From NCBI RefSeq assembly GCF_014648555.1, contig NZ_BMRI01000030.1:32209-96208 (forward strand): a DNA stretch of 64,000 bases. Reading direction: 5' to 3'. A program made the translations under genes and the position numbers. This document shows positions 43,247-52,841 of the stretch, one piece after another. Below the pieces are notes generated by a model. It was not told the DNA's origin. It saw only the letters and a program-made list of their open reading frames with translations, and searched no databases. This DNA is from Kitasatospora griseola (GTDB lineage Bacteria; Actinomycetota; Actinomycetes; Streptomycetales; Streptomycetaceae). Each line of letters begins with the position of its first letter. Position 1 is the stretch's first letter.

Positions 43247-44134
43247 TCAGTCGTCGCCGCGCAGGATGGCGATCAGGCGCAGCATCTCCAGGTAGATCCA
43301 CACCAGCGACAGCGTCAGGCCGAAGGCGGCCCGCCAGGACTCGCGCTCGGGGGCGCCGTACCGGATGCCTTCCTCGATCTCGTTGAAGTCGAGGGTCAGG
43401 AAGAACGCGCCGAGGGCGATGCCGACCAGGCCGACCACGATGCCGAGCGGGCCGGAGCGGAACCCGAAGTCCGCGCCGAACATGGTGGCGACCAGGTTGA
43501 CGAGCATCAGGATCACGAAGCCCATCGCGATCGAGACGCCGATCCGGGTGTACCGGGGGGTGACCCGGATCTTCCCGCTCTTGTAGGCGATCAGCACCGC
43601 CGCGAACACCGCGGCGGTGCCCAGCACGGCCTGGACGGCGATGCCCTGCAGCAGGGTGTTGAGGGCCTTGCTGAGCGCGCCGAGGAAGAAGCCCTCCAGG
43701 GCGGCGTAGGCCAGGATCAGCGCCGGGTTGACGCTGCGCTTGAAGCTGACCACCAGGCCGATGATCATCGCGGCGAACGCGGCGACACCGGCGATCGCGT
43801 ACTTCTCGACCGGGACCACGAACCAGGCCACCGCGCCGGCGAGGACCAGCGTGAGCAGCGTCATCGCGGTGCGGGCGACCACGTCGTCCAGCGTCATCCG
43901 GCCGGTCTGGGCCGGACCCGCGGCGGGGGCGCCGTACATCTCGGCGAGCTGCTGGTCGGTCAGCGACTGACCGCCGGGCCGGCCGTAGGCGTTGTCGGCG
44001 TACGGGTTGTTGGCGTACGGGTTGTTGCCGTACGCCGGGGCCTGCTGCCCGGCCGGCTGCGCGCCGAACCCCGCGTACTGGTTGTCGCGGGTGAAGGACC
44101 CCTCCCGCGAGAAGACCGGGTTTCTGCTTCTCAT
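43247..44134 (-). CDS. Bax inhibitor-1/YccA family membrane protein
   Basis: A 295-residue protein. A Gly/Asn/Tyr/Pro-rich cytoplasmic N-terminus (about 1-85, with repeated N-P-Y-A) precedes seven hydrophobic segments. The acidic residues of the family's pH-sensing/calcium-leak region are seen in LDFNEIEEGIRYGAP. ATG at 44134 follows GGAAGGA. Usual role: membrane ion-leak or stress function. Confidence 0.92.
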   Translation of the reverse strand: MRSRNPVFSREGSFTRDNQYAGFGAQPAGQQAPAYGNNPYANNPYADNAYGRPGGQSLTDQQLAEMYGAPAAGPAQTGRMTLDDVVARTAMTLLTLVLAGAVAWFVVPVEKYAIAGVAAFAAMIIGLVVSFKRSVNPALILAYAALEGFFLGALSKALNTLLQGIAVQAVLGTAAVFAAVLIAYKSGKIRVTPRYTRIGVSIAMGFVILMLVNLVATMFGADFGFRSGPLGIVVGLVGIALGAFFLTLDFNEIEEGIRYGAPERESWRAAFGLTLSLVWIYLEMLRLIAILRGDD

Positions 44135-44306
44135 CACATTCCTTCCGGGGCGGCACAGCACCACCCATACAGAGCACAAGAGTAATGGTTTGGCAAAGTA
44201 TTCCGCGTCAGCCGTGAGAAGGATCCCGTGTCGCCTGCGCGCGGACCCCTTGAGGGGGCAGGGTGGGGGACGCAACTGACACGCGATCAGAAAGGCGGCC
44301 CCCCGG

Positions 44307-44834
44307 ATGGCCGAGGAGCTGTACGCCACCCTGAAGACCAACAAGGGCGACATCGTGATCCGGCTGCTGCCGAACCACGCCCCCAAGACGGTCAAGAACT
44401 TCGTGGAGCTGGCGACCGGCGAGCGCCAGTGGATCGACCCGAACACCGGGCAGCCCAGCAACGCTCCGCTGTACGACGGCACGGTGTTCCACCGGGTCAT
44501 CGAAGGCTTCATGATCCAGGGCGGCGACCCGCTGGGCAACGGCACCGGCGGCCCGGGCTACAAGTTCGCCGACGAGTTCCACCCGGACCTGGCGTTCACC
44601 AAGCCGTACCTGCTGGCGATGGCCAACGCGGGCCCGGGCACCAACGGTTCGCAGTTCTTCGTCACGGTCGGCGCGACCACCTGGCTGACCGGCAAGCACA
44701 CCATCTTCGGCGAGGTCGCGGACGAGGCGAGCCAGAAGGTGGTGGACGCGATCGCCACCACCGACACCAACCCGCGCAACGACCGTCCGGTGCAGGACGT
44801 GGTGATCGAGAAGGTCGTGATCGAGACCCGCTGA
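44307..44834 (+). CDS. Cyclophilin-type peptidyl-prolyl isomerase
   Basis: A 175-residue cytoplasmic cyclophilin. Active-site signatures: FHRVIEGFMIQGGDP with the catalytic Arg, and NGSQFFVTVG. It has no signal peptide. ATG at 44307 behind an AGAAAGG-type ribosome binding site. A terminator follows. Confidence 0.95.
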   Translation: MAEELYATLKTNKGDIVIRLLPNHAPKTVKNFVELATGERQWIDPNTGQPSNAPLYDGTVFHRVIEGFMIQGGDPLGNGTGGPGYKFADEFHPDLAFTKPYLLAMANAGPGTNGSQFFVTVGATTWLTGKHTIFGEVADEASQKVVDAIATTDTNPRNDRPVQDVVIEKVVIETR

Positions 44835-44851
44835 CCCGGGCCCGCACGGAC

Positions 44852-44891
44852 AGCGCCGCCCGCTCCCGGTCTCCCGGGGGCGGGCGGCGCT
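44852..44891. terminator. Terminator between cyclophilin and ABC permease genes
   Basis: An 11-bp inverted repeat AGCGCCGCCCG/CGGGCGGCGCT with further inner pairing and a TTTCG tail on the plus strand; it lies between converging genes. Confidence 0.8.
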
Positions 44892-44906
44892 TTCGTCGAC
44901 CGGCCG

Positions 44907-47465
44907 TCAGTCGGTCTTGATGCTGCTGAGGATGTCCATCCGGGAGGCCCGGCGGGCCGGCCAGAGGGCGGCGATGATGCCGACCAGCGCGGCCAGCAGG
45001 AGGAAGAGCGCCACACTGCCGTACGGGACCGCGGTGGTCAGCCCGTTCAGGTCGGCGGCGAGCACCCGGATGGCCGCCCAGGCCAGGAAGCAGCCGAGCC
45101 CCACGCCGATCAGGGCGCCGAACAGCGAGATCACCACGGACTCGATGCGGACCATCCGCTTGATGCCGCGCCGGTCCAGGCCGATCGCCCGCAGCATGCC
45201 GATCTCGCGCTTGCGCTCGAACACCGACATGGCCAGCGTGTTGATCACACCGAGGACCGCGACCAGCACCGCCATGCCGAGCAGGCCGTACATGATGTTC
45301 AGCATCGTCGTGATGATCCGGCTGAACTCGTCGACCTTGTCCTTCTCGGTGAGCACCTGGATCACCGGGTTGCTGCCGGTGGCCTCCTTGACGGCCTGCT
45401 TGAGCGCGGGGGTCGCGCCGTCCTTGCCCTTGACCAGGATCTCGGTGACGAAGGAGTCGGAGTCGTACTGGTCGATCAGCGTGTTGGACGCGATGACCGG
45501 CGACAGGGCGTCATTGCGTTCGAACACGCCGCCGACGGTGAGGTCGACCGTCTTGCCGCCGTCCACCTCAAGCTTGAGGGTGGAGCCCTGGTGGAGCTGG
45601 TGCTTCCCGGCGAACTCGTCGTTGACCAGAATCTGGCCCTGCTTCAGCGCACCGGTCGAGCCGGACGTCATGTCGACCTTCACCAGCTGGTCGAAGGCGG
45701 CGGCGTCGAAGCCCTGGACGGCCTTGCGGTCCCCGGCCATCGTCCACATCACGTTGCCGACCGGGCTGGCCGCGGTCACCCCGTTCGCCTTGGCGATCAC
45801 CGGGGCGAGCTCGCGCGCCACCTCGTCGTGGTTGGCCATCGAGACCGTGTAGTCGGCCTTCATCGAGCCGGCGACGAGCCGGGTGACGGTGCTGGTGACC
45901 GAGTTGCCGATCACCGTCACGGCGGTGACCAGGGTCAGGCCGATGGTCAGCGCGGCCGCGGTGCTGGCGGTGCGGCGCGGGTTGCGGACCGCGTTGCGGC
46001 GGGCCAGCTTGCCGGGGGTGCCGAACACCTTGCCCAGCAGCGGGCCGACCAGGGCGACCACCGGCCGGGACAGCAGCGGCAGCAGGACGAACACGCCGAT
46101 CAGGGTGACCGGGGCGCCGAGCTCCAGGTAGGTCCGACCGCCGCTGCCCTTGCTGAACGCGCCGAGCAGGATCAGGGCGATGCCGCCGCCGGCCAGCAGC
46201 GTGCCGATCGAGTTGCGGACCACCAGGCCGCGCTGGGTGCTGGGCAGGTCGCCGCTGCTCATCGCCGCCACCGGGGGGATCCGGGAGGCGCGGATCGCCG
46301 GGATCAGCGCGGAGAGCACGGTGACCACGATGCCGGTCACCAGGGTGCCGATCACGGTGGCCGGGGCGATCACCAGCGAACCGGTGGGCATGCCCTCGTT
46401 CACGCCGGCCAGCAGGGACTGCATGCCGGCGCCGATGCCGATGCCGAGCAGCAGACCGGACACGGAGGCGATCACGCCGATCATCAGCGCCTCGACCAGC
46501 ACCGAGTTGGTGACCTGGCGACGGCTGGCGCCGACCGCGCGCAGCAGCGCCAACTCCTTCAGGCGCTGCGCGATCAGCATGGTGAAGGTGTTGACGATGA
46601 TGAAGATGCCGACGAACAGCGAGATGCCGGCGAACACCAGGAGCATGCTCTTCATGCCGGTGACCGACCGGGTCACCATCTCGGACTGCTCGTCCTTGAG
46701 CTGCTGGCCGGTCTCCAGGTCGAAGACGTCGGCGGGCAGCTTGGCCTTGGCCGCGTCCAGCAGCGCGCTCTCCGCGACGCCGGACTTGGCGGTCAGCGCG
46801 ATCGAGCTGTAGTGGCCGGCCTCCAGCAGGCGCTGCTGGGCGGTGGCGGTGTCCATCAGCACCAGGGTGCCGCCGGAGGTGACCTGCGGGTCGTCGGAGG
46901 TGAACACGCCGGTGAGCGTGGTGTCCTCGGCGGCGCCGTTGCCGGCCACCCGGACCTTGTCGCCGACCTGGTAGCCGGCCTTGTCGGCGGCCTGCTTGTT
47001 GAGCGCGATCTCGCCGGCCGCCTTCGGGCCGCGGCCCTGCACCATCGGGTAGCGGGAGTCCTGGCCGGAGGCGTCCGGGGCGAAGTTGGAGCCCTGGGCG
47101 CTCCACGCCTCGCCGATCAGGTTGCCCTTCTTGTCGGCGACGGCGGTGAAGCCGGTGACCACGCCGCGGGCCCGCTCGACGCCCGGCAGGGCGGCGAAGT
47201 CCTTCACGGTGGCGTCGGTCAGCGCCTCGCGCTTCTTCTCGCCGGCCGCCTTCGGGCCGTTCTCGGCGCTGCGGGACCACTTGTCGGAGACCAGCACCGA
47301 GACGTCGGAGTAGCTCTTGGAGTAGCTGTTGCGGACGGCCTGGCCCATGGTGTCCGAGAACACCAGGGTGCCGGCGACGAAGGCGGTGCCCAGCATGACG
47401 GCGAGTGCCGTCATCAGCAGTCGGCCCTTGTGGGCCAGCACATTGCGCAGTGCGGTGCGATACAT
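44907..47465 (-). CDS. FtsX/MacB-type ABC transporter permease
   Basis: An 852-residue permease with two FtsX core units: an N-terminal helix, a large extracytoplasmic domain (about 45-250), three helices (about 270-385), two central helices, a second extracytoplasmic domain (about 520-690) and a final three-helix set (about 715-845). MLRAIGLDRRGIKRM and LLRAVGASRRQVTNS are the paired coupling helices. It works with the ATPase encoded just upstream, as a mechanotransmitter for lipoproteins or peptides. ATG at 47465. Confidence 0.93.
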   Translation of the reverse strand: MYRTALRNVLAHKGRLLMTALAVMLGTAFVAGTLVFSDTMGQAVRNSYSKSYSDVSVLVSDKWSRSAENGPKAAGEKKREALTDATVKDFAALPGVERARGVVTGFTAVADKKGNLIGEAWSAQGSNFAPDASGQDSRYPMVQGRGPKAAGEIALNKQAADKAGYQVGDKVRVAGNGAAEDTTLTGVFTSDDPQVTSGGTLVLMDTATAQQRLLEAGHYSSIALTAKSGVAESALLDAAKAKLPADVFDLETGQQLKDEQSEMVTRSVTGMKSMLLVFAGISLFVGIFIIVNTFTMLIAQRLKELALLRAVGASRRQVTNSVLVEALMIGVIASVSGLLLGIGIGAGMQSLLAGVNEGMPTGSLVIAPATVIGTLVTGIVVTVLSALIPAIRASRIPPVAAMSSGDLPSTQRGLVVRNSIGTLLAGGGIALILLGAFSKGSGGRTYLELGAPVTLIGVFVLLPLLSRPVVALVGPLLGKVFGTPGKLARRNAVRNPRRTASTAAALTIGLTLVTAVTVIGNSVTSTVTRLVAGSMKADYTVSMANHDEVARELAPVIAKANGVTAASPVGNVMWTMAGDRKAVQGFDAAAFDQLVKVDMTSGSTGALKQGQILVNDEFAGKHQLHQGSTLKLEVDGGKTVDLTVGGVFERNDALSPVIASNTLIDQYDSDSFVTEILVKGKDGATPALKQAVKEATGSNPVIQVLTEKDKVDEFSRIITTMLNIMYGLLGMAVLVAVLGVINTLAMSVFERKREIGMLRAIGLDRRGIKRMVRIESVVISLFGALIGVGLGCFLAWAAIRVLAADLNGLTTAVPYGSVALFLLLAALVGIIAALWPARRASRMDILSSIKTD

Positions 47466-47511
47466 GGGGTCAGTCCTGGGGTGGTGTGGTCGGTCGGCTG
47501 CTGAGGGTCCG

Positions 47512-48285
47512 TCAGCTGGTGCGGCCCTTGGCGTCGAAACGACGCATCCGGTCGAGGACGGAGTCGGCGGTGGGGTTGGTCAGCTCGTCGACGATCCGGC
47601 CGTCGGCGAGGAACACCACGCGGTCCGCGTAGGAGGCGGCCACCGGGTCGTGGGTGACCATCACCACGGTCTGGCCGAGTTCGCGCACCGAGTTGCGCAG
47701 GAAGGACAGGATCTCGGCGCCGGAGCGGGAGTCCAGGTTGCCGGTGGGCTCGTCGGCGAAGATGATCTCCGGCTTGGAGGCCAGCGCGCGGGCACAGGCC
47801 ACGCGCTGCTGCTGGCCGCCGGACAGCTGCGCCGGGCGGTGCGAGAGCCGGCCGGACAGGCCGACGGTCTCCACCACGCGGTCCAGCCAGGCCTTGTCGA
47901 CCTTGCGGCCGGCGATGTCCATCGGCAGCGTGATGTTCTCCAGCGCGGTCAGCGTCGGCAGCAGGTTGAACGCCTGGAAGACGAAGCCGATCTTGTCGCG
48001 GCGCAGCTTGGTCAGCTGCTTGTCCTTCAGGCCGACCAGTTCGGTCTCGCCGATGGTCGCCGAGCCGGAGCTGACCGTGTCCAGGCCCGCCATGCAGTGC
48101 ATCAGGGTGGACTTGCCGGAGCCGGACGGGCCCATGATCGCGGTGAACTCGCCCTGGCCGAAGGAGACCGAGACGTTGTCGAGCGCGACGACGCGGGTGT
48201 CGCCTTCGCCGTAGACCTTGTTGAGACCGGTGGCGCGGGCCGCCGCCAGACCGGTGTGGGCTGCGTACGCGGTCGAGGTGCTCAC
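47512..48285 (-). CDS. ABC transporter ATPase (MacB/LolD-type)
   Basis: A 257-residue ATPase: Walker A GPSGSGKST, Q-loop FVFQAFNLLPTLTA, signature LSGGQQQRVACARAL, Walker B IIFADEPTGNLDS. The gene lies 46 nt upstream of the FtsX-type permease gene and forms the exporter with it. GTG start at 48285. Confidence 0.95.
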   Translation of the reverse strand: MSTSTAYAAHTGLAAARATGLNKVYGEGDTRVVALDNVSVSFGQGEFTAIMGPSGSGKSTLMHCMAGLDTVSSGSATIGETELVGLKDKQLTKLRRDKIGFVFQAFNLLPTLTALENITLPMDIAGRKVDKAWLDRVVETVGLSGRLSHRPAQLSGGQQQRVACARALASKPEIIFADEPTGNLDSRSGAEILSFLRNSVRELGQTVVMVTHDPVAASYADRVVFLADGRIVDELTNPTADSVLDRMRRFDAKGRTS

Positions 48286-48624
48286 GAAGGGGACTCCTGT
48301 CCGGGAGATGCTGGTTCGTCACTGGAGGGCGGCCCGCACGTGCCGGCGACCGCTATCCCATCCTCTCCTTCGTGATCATGGAAATTCGTCGCTCCGTCGA
48401 ACGGTTGCCGCCCCGCCCGCAGGCGTACGACCGCCGCCGGGCCCTCCTCCTCCGGTATGACTCAATCCCCGAGAGCGGCGGGTGGCCGAGAACCACCGAA
48501 GGGTGGCCGAAATGACAGACGCTTCGTCAGATGGCATGGAAGCATGACAACTTCCGTCCCTGGAAATATGCGAAACCGTCGCCCGGCCGACTAGGCTCAG
48601 CAATCGAGCTCAATGCGCTCCCAG
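48286..48624. other. Spacer between ABC ATPase gene and tRNA-Leu
   Basis: A 339-nt divergent spacer. It holds the promoters of the ABC operon and of the tRNA gene. I see no gene; the part near 48450-48560 is less GC-rich than the average. Confidence 0.5.
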
Positions 48625-48709
48625 GCCCAGATGGTGGAACGCAGACACGGGCAGCTTAAAACTGCTTGGCCGGAAGGCCGTGCCGGTTCGAGTCCGGCTC
48701 TGGGCACCA
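48625..48709 (+). tRNA. tRNA-Leu (anticodon TAA)
   Basis: A class II tRNA with acceptor GCCCAGA pairing with TCTGGGC, discriminator A and encoded CCA (48707-48709). The anticodon loop CTTAAAA contains T33 and TAA. The variable arm is long (GGCCGGAAGGCC region) and the T loop is TTCGAGT. UUA-decoding leucine tRNA is the bldA type in Streptomyces, which controls translation of rare TTA codons in development and antibiotic genes. Confidence 0.93.
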
Positions 48710-48883
48710 GTCTGCATATATGCCGTGACCTGCGGTGATTGGCCGGTCACGACCGATCGCGATCCGAGTGCGGGAACATCGCGCCCCGGCGTCCCGGCCC
48801 ACCCCGGGGTCATGGAGCGGGCCGCGCTACGGCTCAGCGCAAAGGACCTGACGTACGCGTGATCGAACTGGGAGCATCGAGGG

Positions 48884-49849
48884 ATGCAGCTCTCGCTACT
48901 CCCCGGCACGAACCGCGACCAGGCCCTCAGTACCTTACGGACGGTGTCCATAGCGGTCACCAACCTGTACACCGGCAGCGGCAGGTTCAGTGCCGGTCAG
49001 TTGCTCCTGGAGTACCTGGAGTGGGTGAGCGACTCGATCTACAGCCTGGAGGGGGTAGTCAGCCCCGCAGACCTCGACAGGCTCATCCTCACCCGCCGGC
49101 ACGACCAGTTGCTCGCTGGTGCGGCAGATCTCGGCGCTGCCCACATGATGAGGGTGACGTACCAGCTGGTGCAGCTCGAACTGTCGCAGCGCTCCCGGGC
49201 ACTCAAGGCCGCTGTGGACGACCTCCAGGCGAGCATCCGCAAGTGGGACCGCTGGGAGAGCTTCGACTACGTCCTCGTGTTCGACACCTCGGTGTTCATC
49301 CAGCACCCCGACAAGCTGGAGGAGATCAAGTTCCACTCGCTGCTCGGTGCGCCCTGCAGCAGCTACTGCTTGATCATGCCGATGGTCGTCATCGATGAAC
49401 TCGACAGGCTCAAGGAAGCCAGCAAGCAGCACGTCCGCTGGCGGGCGCGTCATTCTCTCCAAGTCATCGACAGCATCTTCGAAGGCTCGCACTCGACGAC
49501 GGCCGTTCTGCACGGCCAGTCGGATGAGGAACGCTTGGCCAACCGCAACCCCGAGCAGCGGGTGACCGTCGAGCTGCTCGTAGATTCGCCGCAGCACGTC
49601 CGATTGCCGGACGCAGATGACGAGATCGTGGACCGGACGCTGGCGGTGCAGCCGCTGGTAGGCGAGCGGGTAACGCTGGTCACCTACGACACCGGCTTGG
49701 CGAGCAGGGCCCGGATCGCCAAACTGCCGTACAAGAAGCTGAGCGCGCCGCCGGAGCCGGAACCGCCGGCGGCACCGGCGAGGGCTCCGCAGCGGCGGAA
49801 CCGCCCTGCGGAGCCTCAGCAGCAGGAGCAGCCCGCCACGGCTAGCTGA
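48884..49849 (+). CDS. PIN-domain protein
   Basis: A 321-residue protein. An N-terminal helical region (1-130) precedes a PIN nuclease domain with acidic residues in VFDTSVFIQ, PMVVIDELDRL, DADDEIVDRTL and VTYDTGLASRAR, which together give a complete metal-binding set. The C-terminus is Pro/Gln-rich. No partner antitoxin gene precedes it, so it is more like a solitary PIN_4-type RNase than a toxin of a pair. First gene after the tRNA-Leu. Confidence 0.85.
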   Translation: MQLSLLPGTNRDQALSTLRTVSIAVTNLYTGSGRFSAGQLLLEYLEWVSDSIYSLEGVVSPADLDRLILTRRHDQLLAGAADLGAAHMMRVTYQLVQLELSQRSRALKAAVDDLQASIRKWDRWESFDYVLVFDTSVFIQHPDKLEEIKFHSLLGAPCSSYCLIMPMVVIDELDRLKEASKQHVRWRARHSLQVIDSIFEGSHSTTAVLHGQSDEERLANRNPEQRVTVELLVDSPQHVRLPDADDEIVDRTLAVQPLVGERVTLVTYDTGLASRARIAKLPYKKLSAPPEPEPPAAPARAPQRRNRPAEPQQQEQPATAS

Positions 49850-49976
49850 CGGCCCATCCGGTCCAGAGCGGTTTGTGCCATCCTGTCCGCCCCCACAACG
49901 GCGGTGTACGGCTCGACCTGACCGACGTCGGGATCCAGCGCCTCGCTCTCGCTCGGGTGCCTGTAGTGATGCCAGG

Positions 49977-50570
49977 TCAGAGAACGATCGGGCGCAGCAT
50001 GGAGGTGTAGCGGGGGCCGTCGTCGTACGGCTGCATGACGCCCATCGCGTTGTACCCCCACCGCTCGTAGAGGGCTCTCACTCGAGGGTGCTCCTCTTCG
50101 ACGAGGAGATGTGAACGCTCCTCGGGACGGTGGGAAAGCAGTTCCTCGTGCAGGGTGTGCGCGGTGCCGGTGCCGCGCCAGTTCTGGCGGACCATCACCT
50201 CGCACAGTGCGAACGTGCGGGTGTCGTTCTCCGCGATCAGATCGGCCGGCACCGGGGTGATGAGGCCGCCCCACTGGTACGAGCTGTTCCGCGCGAAGCC
50301 GTAGGCATAGCCAATCGGAGCGCCCTCGGCTGTGCCGAGCGCGCAGCCCCAGCGCGAACCAGAGACGTGGCGGTGGAGGCGGTCGGTGAACCGCTCGACG
50401 GAGAAGAATGAGTCCTTCGCCGCCTCCGCCGCGTAGACCTCTGCGTACACCTCGATCAGCTGCTCCTCGATCGCGGGCAGGTCGGCGGCGGTGTAGTAGC
50501 TGACGGTGAAGGTCTGGGGCTGCTGATGCTGGGGCTGGGTGGCGGCCACGTTGCTGCTCCTGGTCCTCAT
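49977..50570 (-). CDS. GNAT-family N-acetyltransferase
   Basis: A 197-residue acetyltransferase. The acetyl-CoA loop is in VRQNWRGTGTAHTLHEELL and the late strand is VRALYERWGYNAMG. ATG at 50570 overlaps the regulator stop (ATGA), so the two are co-translated. Substrate unknown; possibly a small amine or a protein N-terminus. Confidence 0.88.
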   Translation of the reverse strand: MRTRSSNVAATQPQHQQPQTFTVSYYTAADLPAIEEQLIEVYAEVYAAEAAKDSFFSVERFTDRLHRHVSGSRWGCALGTAEGAPIGYAYGFARNSSYQWGGLITPVPADLIAENDTRTFALCEVMVRQNWRGTGTAHTLHEELLSHRPEERSHLLVEEEHPRVRALYERWGYNAMGVMQPYDDGPRYTSMLRPIVL

Positions 50571-51877
50571 GCGGCGGCGGTGACGACGAGGTCGTAGCGT
50601 TCCACGAAGTCTGCGGCCTCGGGAAGATCACGCCCAGCCAAGTTGTTCCGGAAGGCCCCGAGGTGCGTCGCCCAACGCGGGCAGTTCACCGTCGGGTAGA
50701 GGCTGAGCGCCGTGCCGGCGATCTGGACGGCTTCCTCCAGTCGGTTGGCGGCGAGGTAGCACTCGGCGAGGTGGGTCGCCTTGGCGAACTGGTTCCGGCG
50801 GAAACGGGGGTCGAGCAGCTGCATGCCCTGCTCCTCCTGGTATGCGGCGCGGTCGGGCTGGCCGAGGCTCATGTGAGCCATCGCCGCAGCGCCCATCACC
50901 TCCCCCGCACCAACGAAGGCGAGCCAGGCTGCGGCCGGGTCATCACCGATACGATCAAGGGCAGTCTCTGCCCGGGCGAGGGCTGTCCCGCACCGGGCGC
51001 CCTGCCCTGCGGCCGAGTAGCCGAGCGCCAGGCGGCCGTGCAGGAGGGCGCTCAGCCTGTGGTCGCGGGCGTTGCGCGTGATGTCGAGGGCGGCGCGTGC
51101 GGTAGTGACGGTCTCCGTCGCCCGGCCCAGCTCCCAGCTCTGCCGGGACATGTACGCCCAGACGCGGGCCTGGAGCATCCGGTCGCCTGCCAGGAGGGAA
51201 GCGCGGAGCGCGCTGTCGAAGTTCCTGCTGGCCCGGGCCTGGTCACCGGAGTCGAACGAGAACCAGCCCGCGCTGGCATGAAGCTCCCCGAGTACCTGGT
51301 ACAGCGCCTTCTCCACCCGCGGCCCGTAGTGGCAGCGCCCCATCGCGCCCTCGATCTGGGTTACGAACTGCTCAGCTACATCGGCAAGTTGCTCGCCGCC
51401 GTAGAGGTCGTCCACGGTATGCAGGCGGCCTACGCTCTGCCTGATGCGCTCGACATCGCTCGCCCCCATCCGTCCGGACGTCGGCAACGGAGCAAAAGCG
51501 ATGCTGAGCAGCTGGCCGGCGCCCGCGAGCATGAAGTGTCTGCGAAGCACGTGGTCCTCCTCGGCTGCGGTGGTCTCCACCAGCAGCGTAGAGGCCGGGT
51601 GATACTGGGCAACCTCACGTGATCTCTTAACCGAAAGAGTGAACCCGAGGTCGGCACCTTCCAGCCCGAACGTATCCATCATCCCTACGAGATGGGGCAA
51701 CTGGGGCTGGACGGTCACACCGGACAACCACCGCCGAACGTGCCGCCCGGTCGTGTTCCCCCGTTCTCCGAACCGCGGCTCGCCGGCCGCGTTGATCGCC
51801 TCGGCCAGGTCCTCGGCGGACAGGCCAGCGTGCTTCATGAGGCTTCTGAGCACTGCGTTCGGGCGGCCCTCTGCCAT
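50567..51877 (-). CDS. XRE/TPR-type regulator
   Basis: A 436-residue protein. The N-terminal 90 residues include NAVLRSLMKHAGLSAEDLAEAINA and RHVRRWLSG, a lambda-repressor-like DNA-binding part. The rest is TPR-like helical repeats typical of Streptomyces regulators that sense peptides or small ligands. ATG at 51877 follows GAGGAG. It is coupled to a GNAT gene. Confidence 0.85.
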   Translation of the reverse strand: MAEGRPNAVLRSLMKHAGLSAEDLAEAINAAGEPRFGERGNTTGRHVRRWLSGVTVQPQLPHLVGMMDTFGLEGADLGFTLSVKRSREVAQYHPASTLLVETTAAEEDHVLRRHFMLAGAGQLLSIAFAPLPTSGRMGASDVERIRQSVGRLHTVDDLYGGEQLADVAEQFVTQIEGAMGRCHYGPRVEKALYQVLGELHASAGWFSFDSGDQARASRNFDSALRASLLAGDRMLQARVWAYMSRQSWELGRATETVTTARAALDITRNARDHRLSALLHGRLALGYSAAGQGARCGTALARAETALDRIGDDPAAAWLAFVGAGEVMGAAAMAHMSLGQPDRAAYQEEQGMQLLDPRFRRNQFAKATHLAECYLAANRLEEAVQIAGTALSLYPTVNCPRWATHLGAFRNNLAGRDLPEAADFVERYDLVVTAAA

Positions 51878-52148
51878 GGGTGCTCCTCGGTCCCGGGAGT
51901 GCGACCCCGTTCGCCCTCCGCGCGCTGCTTGCCTCAGAAATGTCCTAGGCACGTGAAGACAGCGCCCTCAGAATGACCTATCTCGACTTGCGGCGTGGAC
52001 GGTTCACTGAATGTCAGCAGCCGGACGCCGTACGGAGTCTGATCCTCCGTCTGGTTCTGCCCGGCCGTCTCGTACCGCGCAACTGCATGCGGCACGACCC
52101 CACGTAAGCGCTGCCGGTCCCGGCAGCCTCTCCCGGAAGGGCGGACCC

Positions 52149-52229
52149 ATGAGCGACGGCAACAACGTCCACCACAACGACGGCGACAACAGCGGCAACC
52201 AACACGAGCACACCGGCGACGACGAGTAG
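52149..52229 (+). CDS. Very small Asn/Asp/His-rich ORF
   Basis: A 26-residue frame (M-S-D-G-N-N-V-H-H-N...) preceded by GGAAGGG 6 nt upstream. Composition is extreme, and no signal is seen. It might be a real small peptide of accessory regions or chance; I give it low weight. Confidence 0.3.
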   Translation: MSDGNNVHHNDGDNSGNQHEHTGDDE

Positions 52230-52478
52230 TCACGCCGCACGCACAGCGGCCCCGGGTGCGCTCCCCCTCAGCGCCCGGGGCCCCGCCCCTCCCGGAAGAG
52301 TCAGCGCCCTGCTGCCGCACGTCCTCCGGCGTGATCAGCCTCAGACCTTGCCTGGTGCCAGCCCGAGCAACACCGCGGCCGGCTCCCAGCGGCGCCCCCT
52401 CAGAACTGCCGTGCCCGGCCGCGCCTCGACGAAGCCGGGCACGGCGACCAACTGTGTCGTCCACACAGGAGCATCCCC

Positions 52479-52841
52479 ATGCGCACCACCAGAACCGCCG
52501 TCATCTACCTGTGCGCCACCGAGGACCCGGCTGGCCAGCCGCTCCTGGCGGAGTGGTGCACGCAGCGCGCTGCGGCTGACGGGCTGTCCATCTCCACTGT
52601 CGTCACCGACACCGATGAGCTGCTGCCCGTCGAGGACCGCACCGGTTGGCAGGAGGTCGTCGCCCTCGCCGCCGCTGGCTCGATCTCTGAGGTCGTCACC
52701 GTTCACCGCGGGATGGTCACCGCTGACCCGCGGCTGTGGAGGCGGATCGCGGCTGGCCTCGGTGAATACGGGGTCACCCTGGTCACCGTGCGGACTCCGG
52801 TCACGACGCCGGGGTTCGTTGGGTCGGGGGTGCAGCGGTGA
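52479..52841 (+). CDS. Resolvase-N-terminal-domain-like protein
   Basis: A 120-residue protein with the alternating strand-helix pattern of a serine-recombinase N-terminal domain (AVIYLCATED, then ISEVVTVHRGMVTADPRLW), but the catalytic Ser/Arg motif is missing and there is no DNA-binding or core recombinase part. It overlaps the next gene (GTGA). Probably a non-recombining derivative that works with the RsbW-like partner, or a decayed remnant. Confidence 0.55.
   Translation: MRTTRTAVIYLCATEDPAGQPLLAEWCTQRAAADGLSISTVVTDTDELLPVEDRTGWQEVVALAAAGSISEVVTVHRGMVTADPRLWRRIAAGLGEYGVTLVTVRTPVTTPGFVGSGVQR

Noticed and set aside
48625..49000. Attachment-site repeat of the tRNA-Leu 3' end
   Set aside because: I did not find a second copy of the T-arm/acceptor sequence downstream in the window, nor an integrase gene.
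48884..49849. Toxin of a toxin-antitoxin pair (PIN domain)
   Set aside because: The protein is over 300 residues with a long helical N-terminus, and no small antitoxin gene precedes it.
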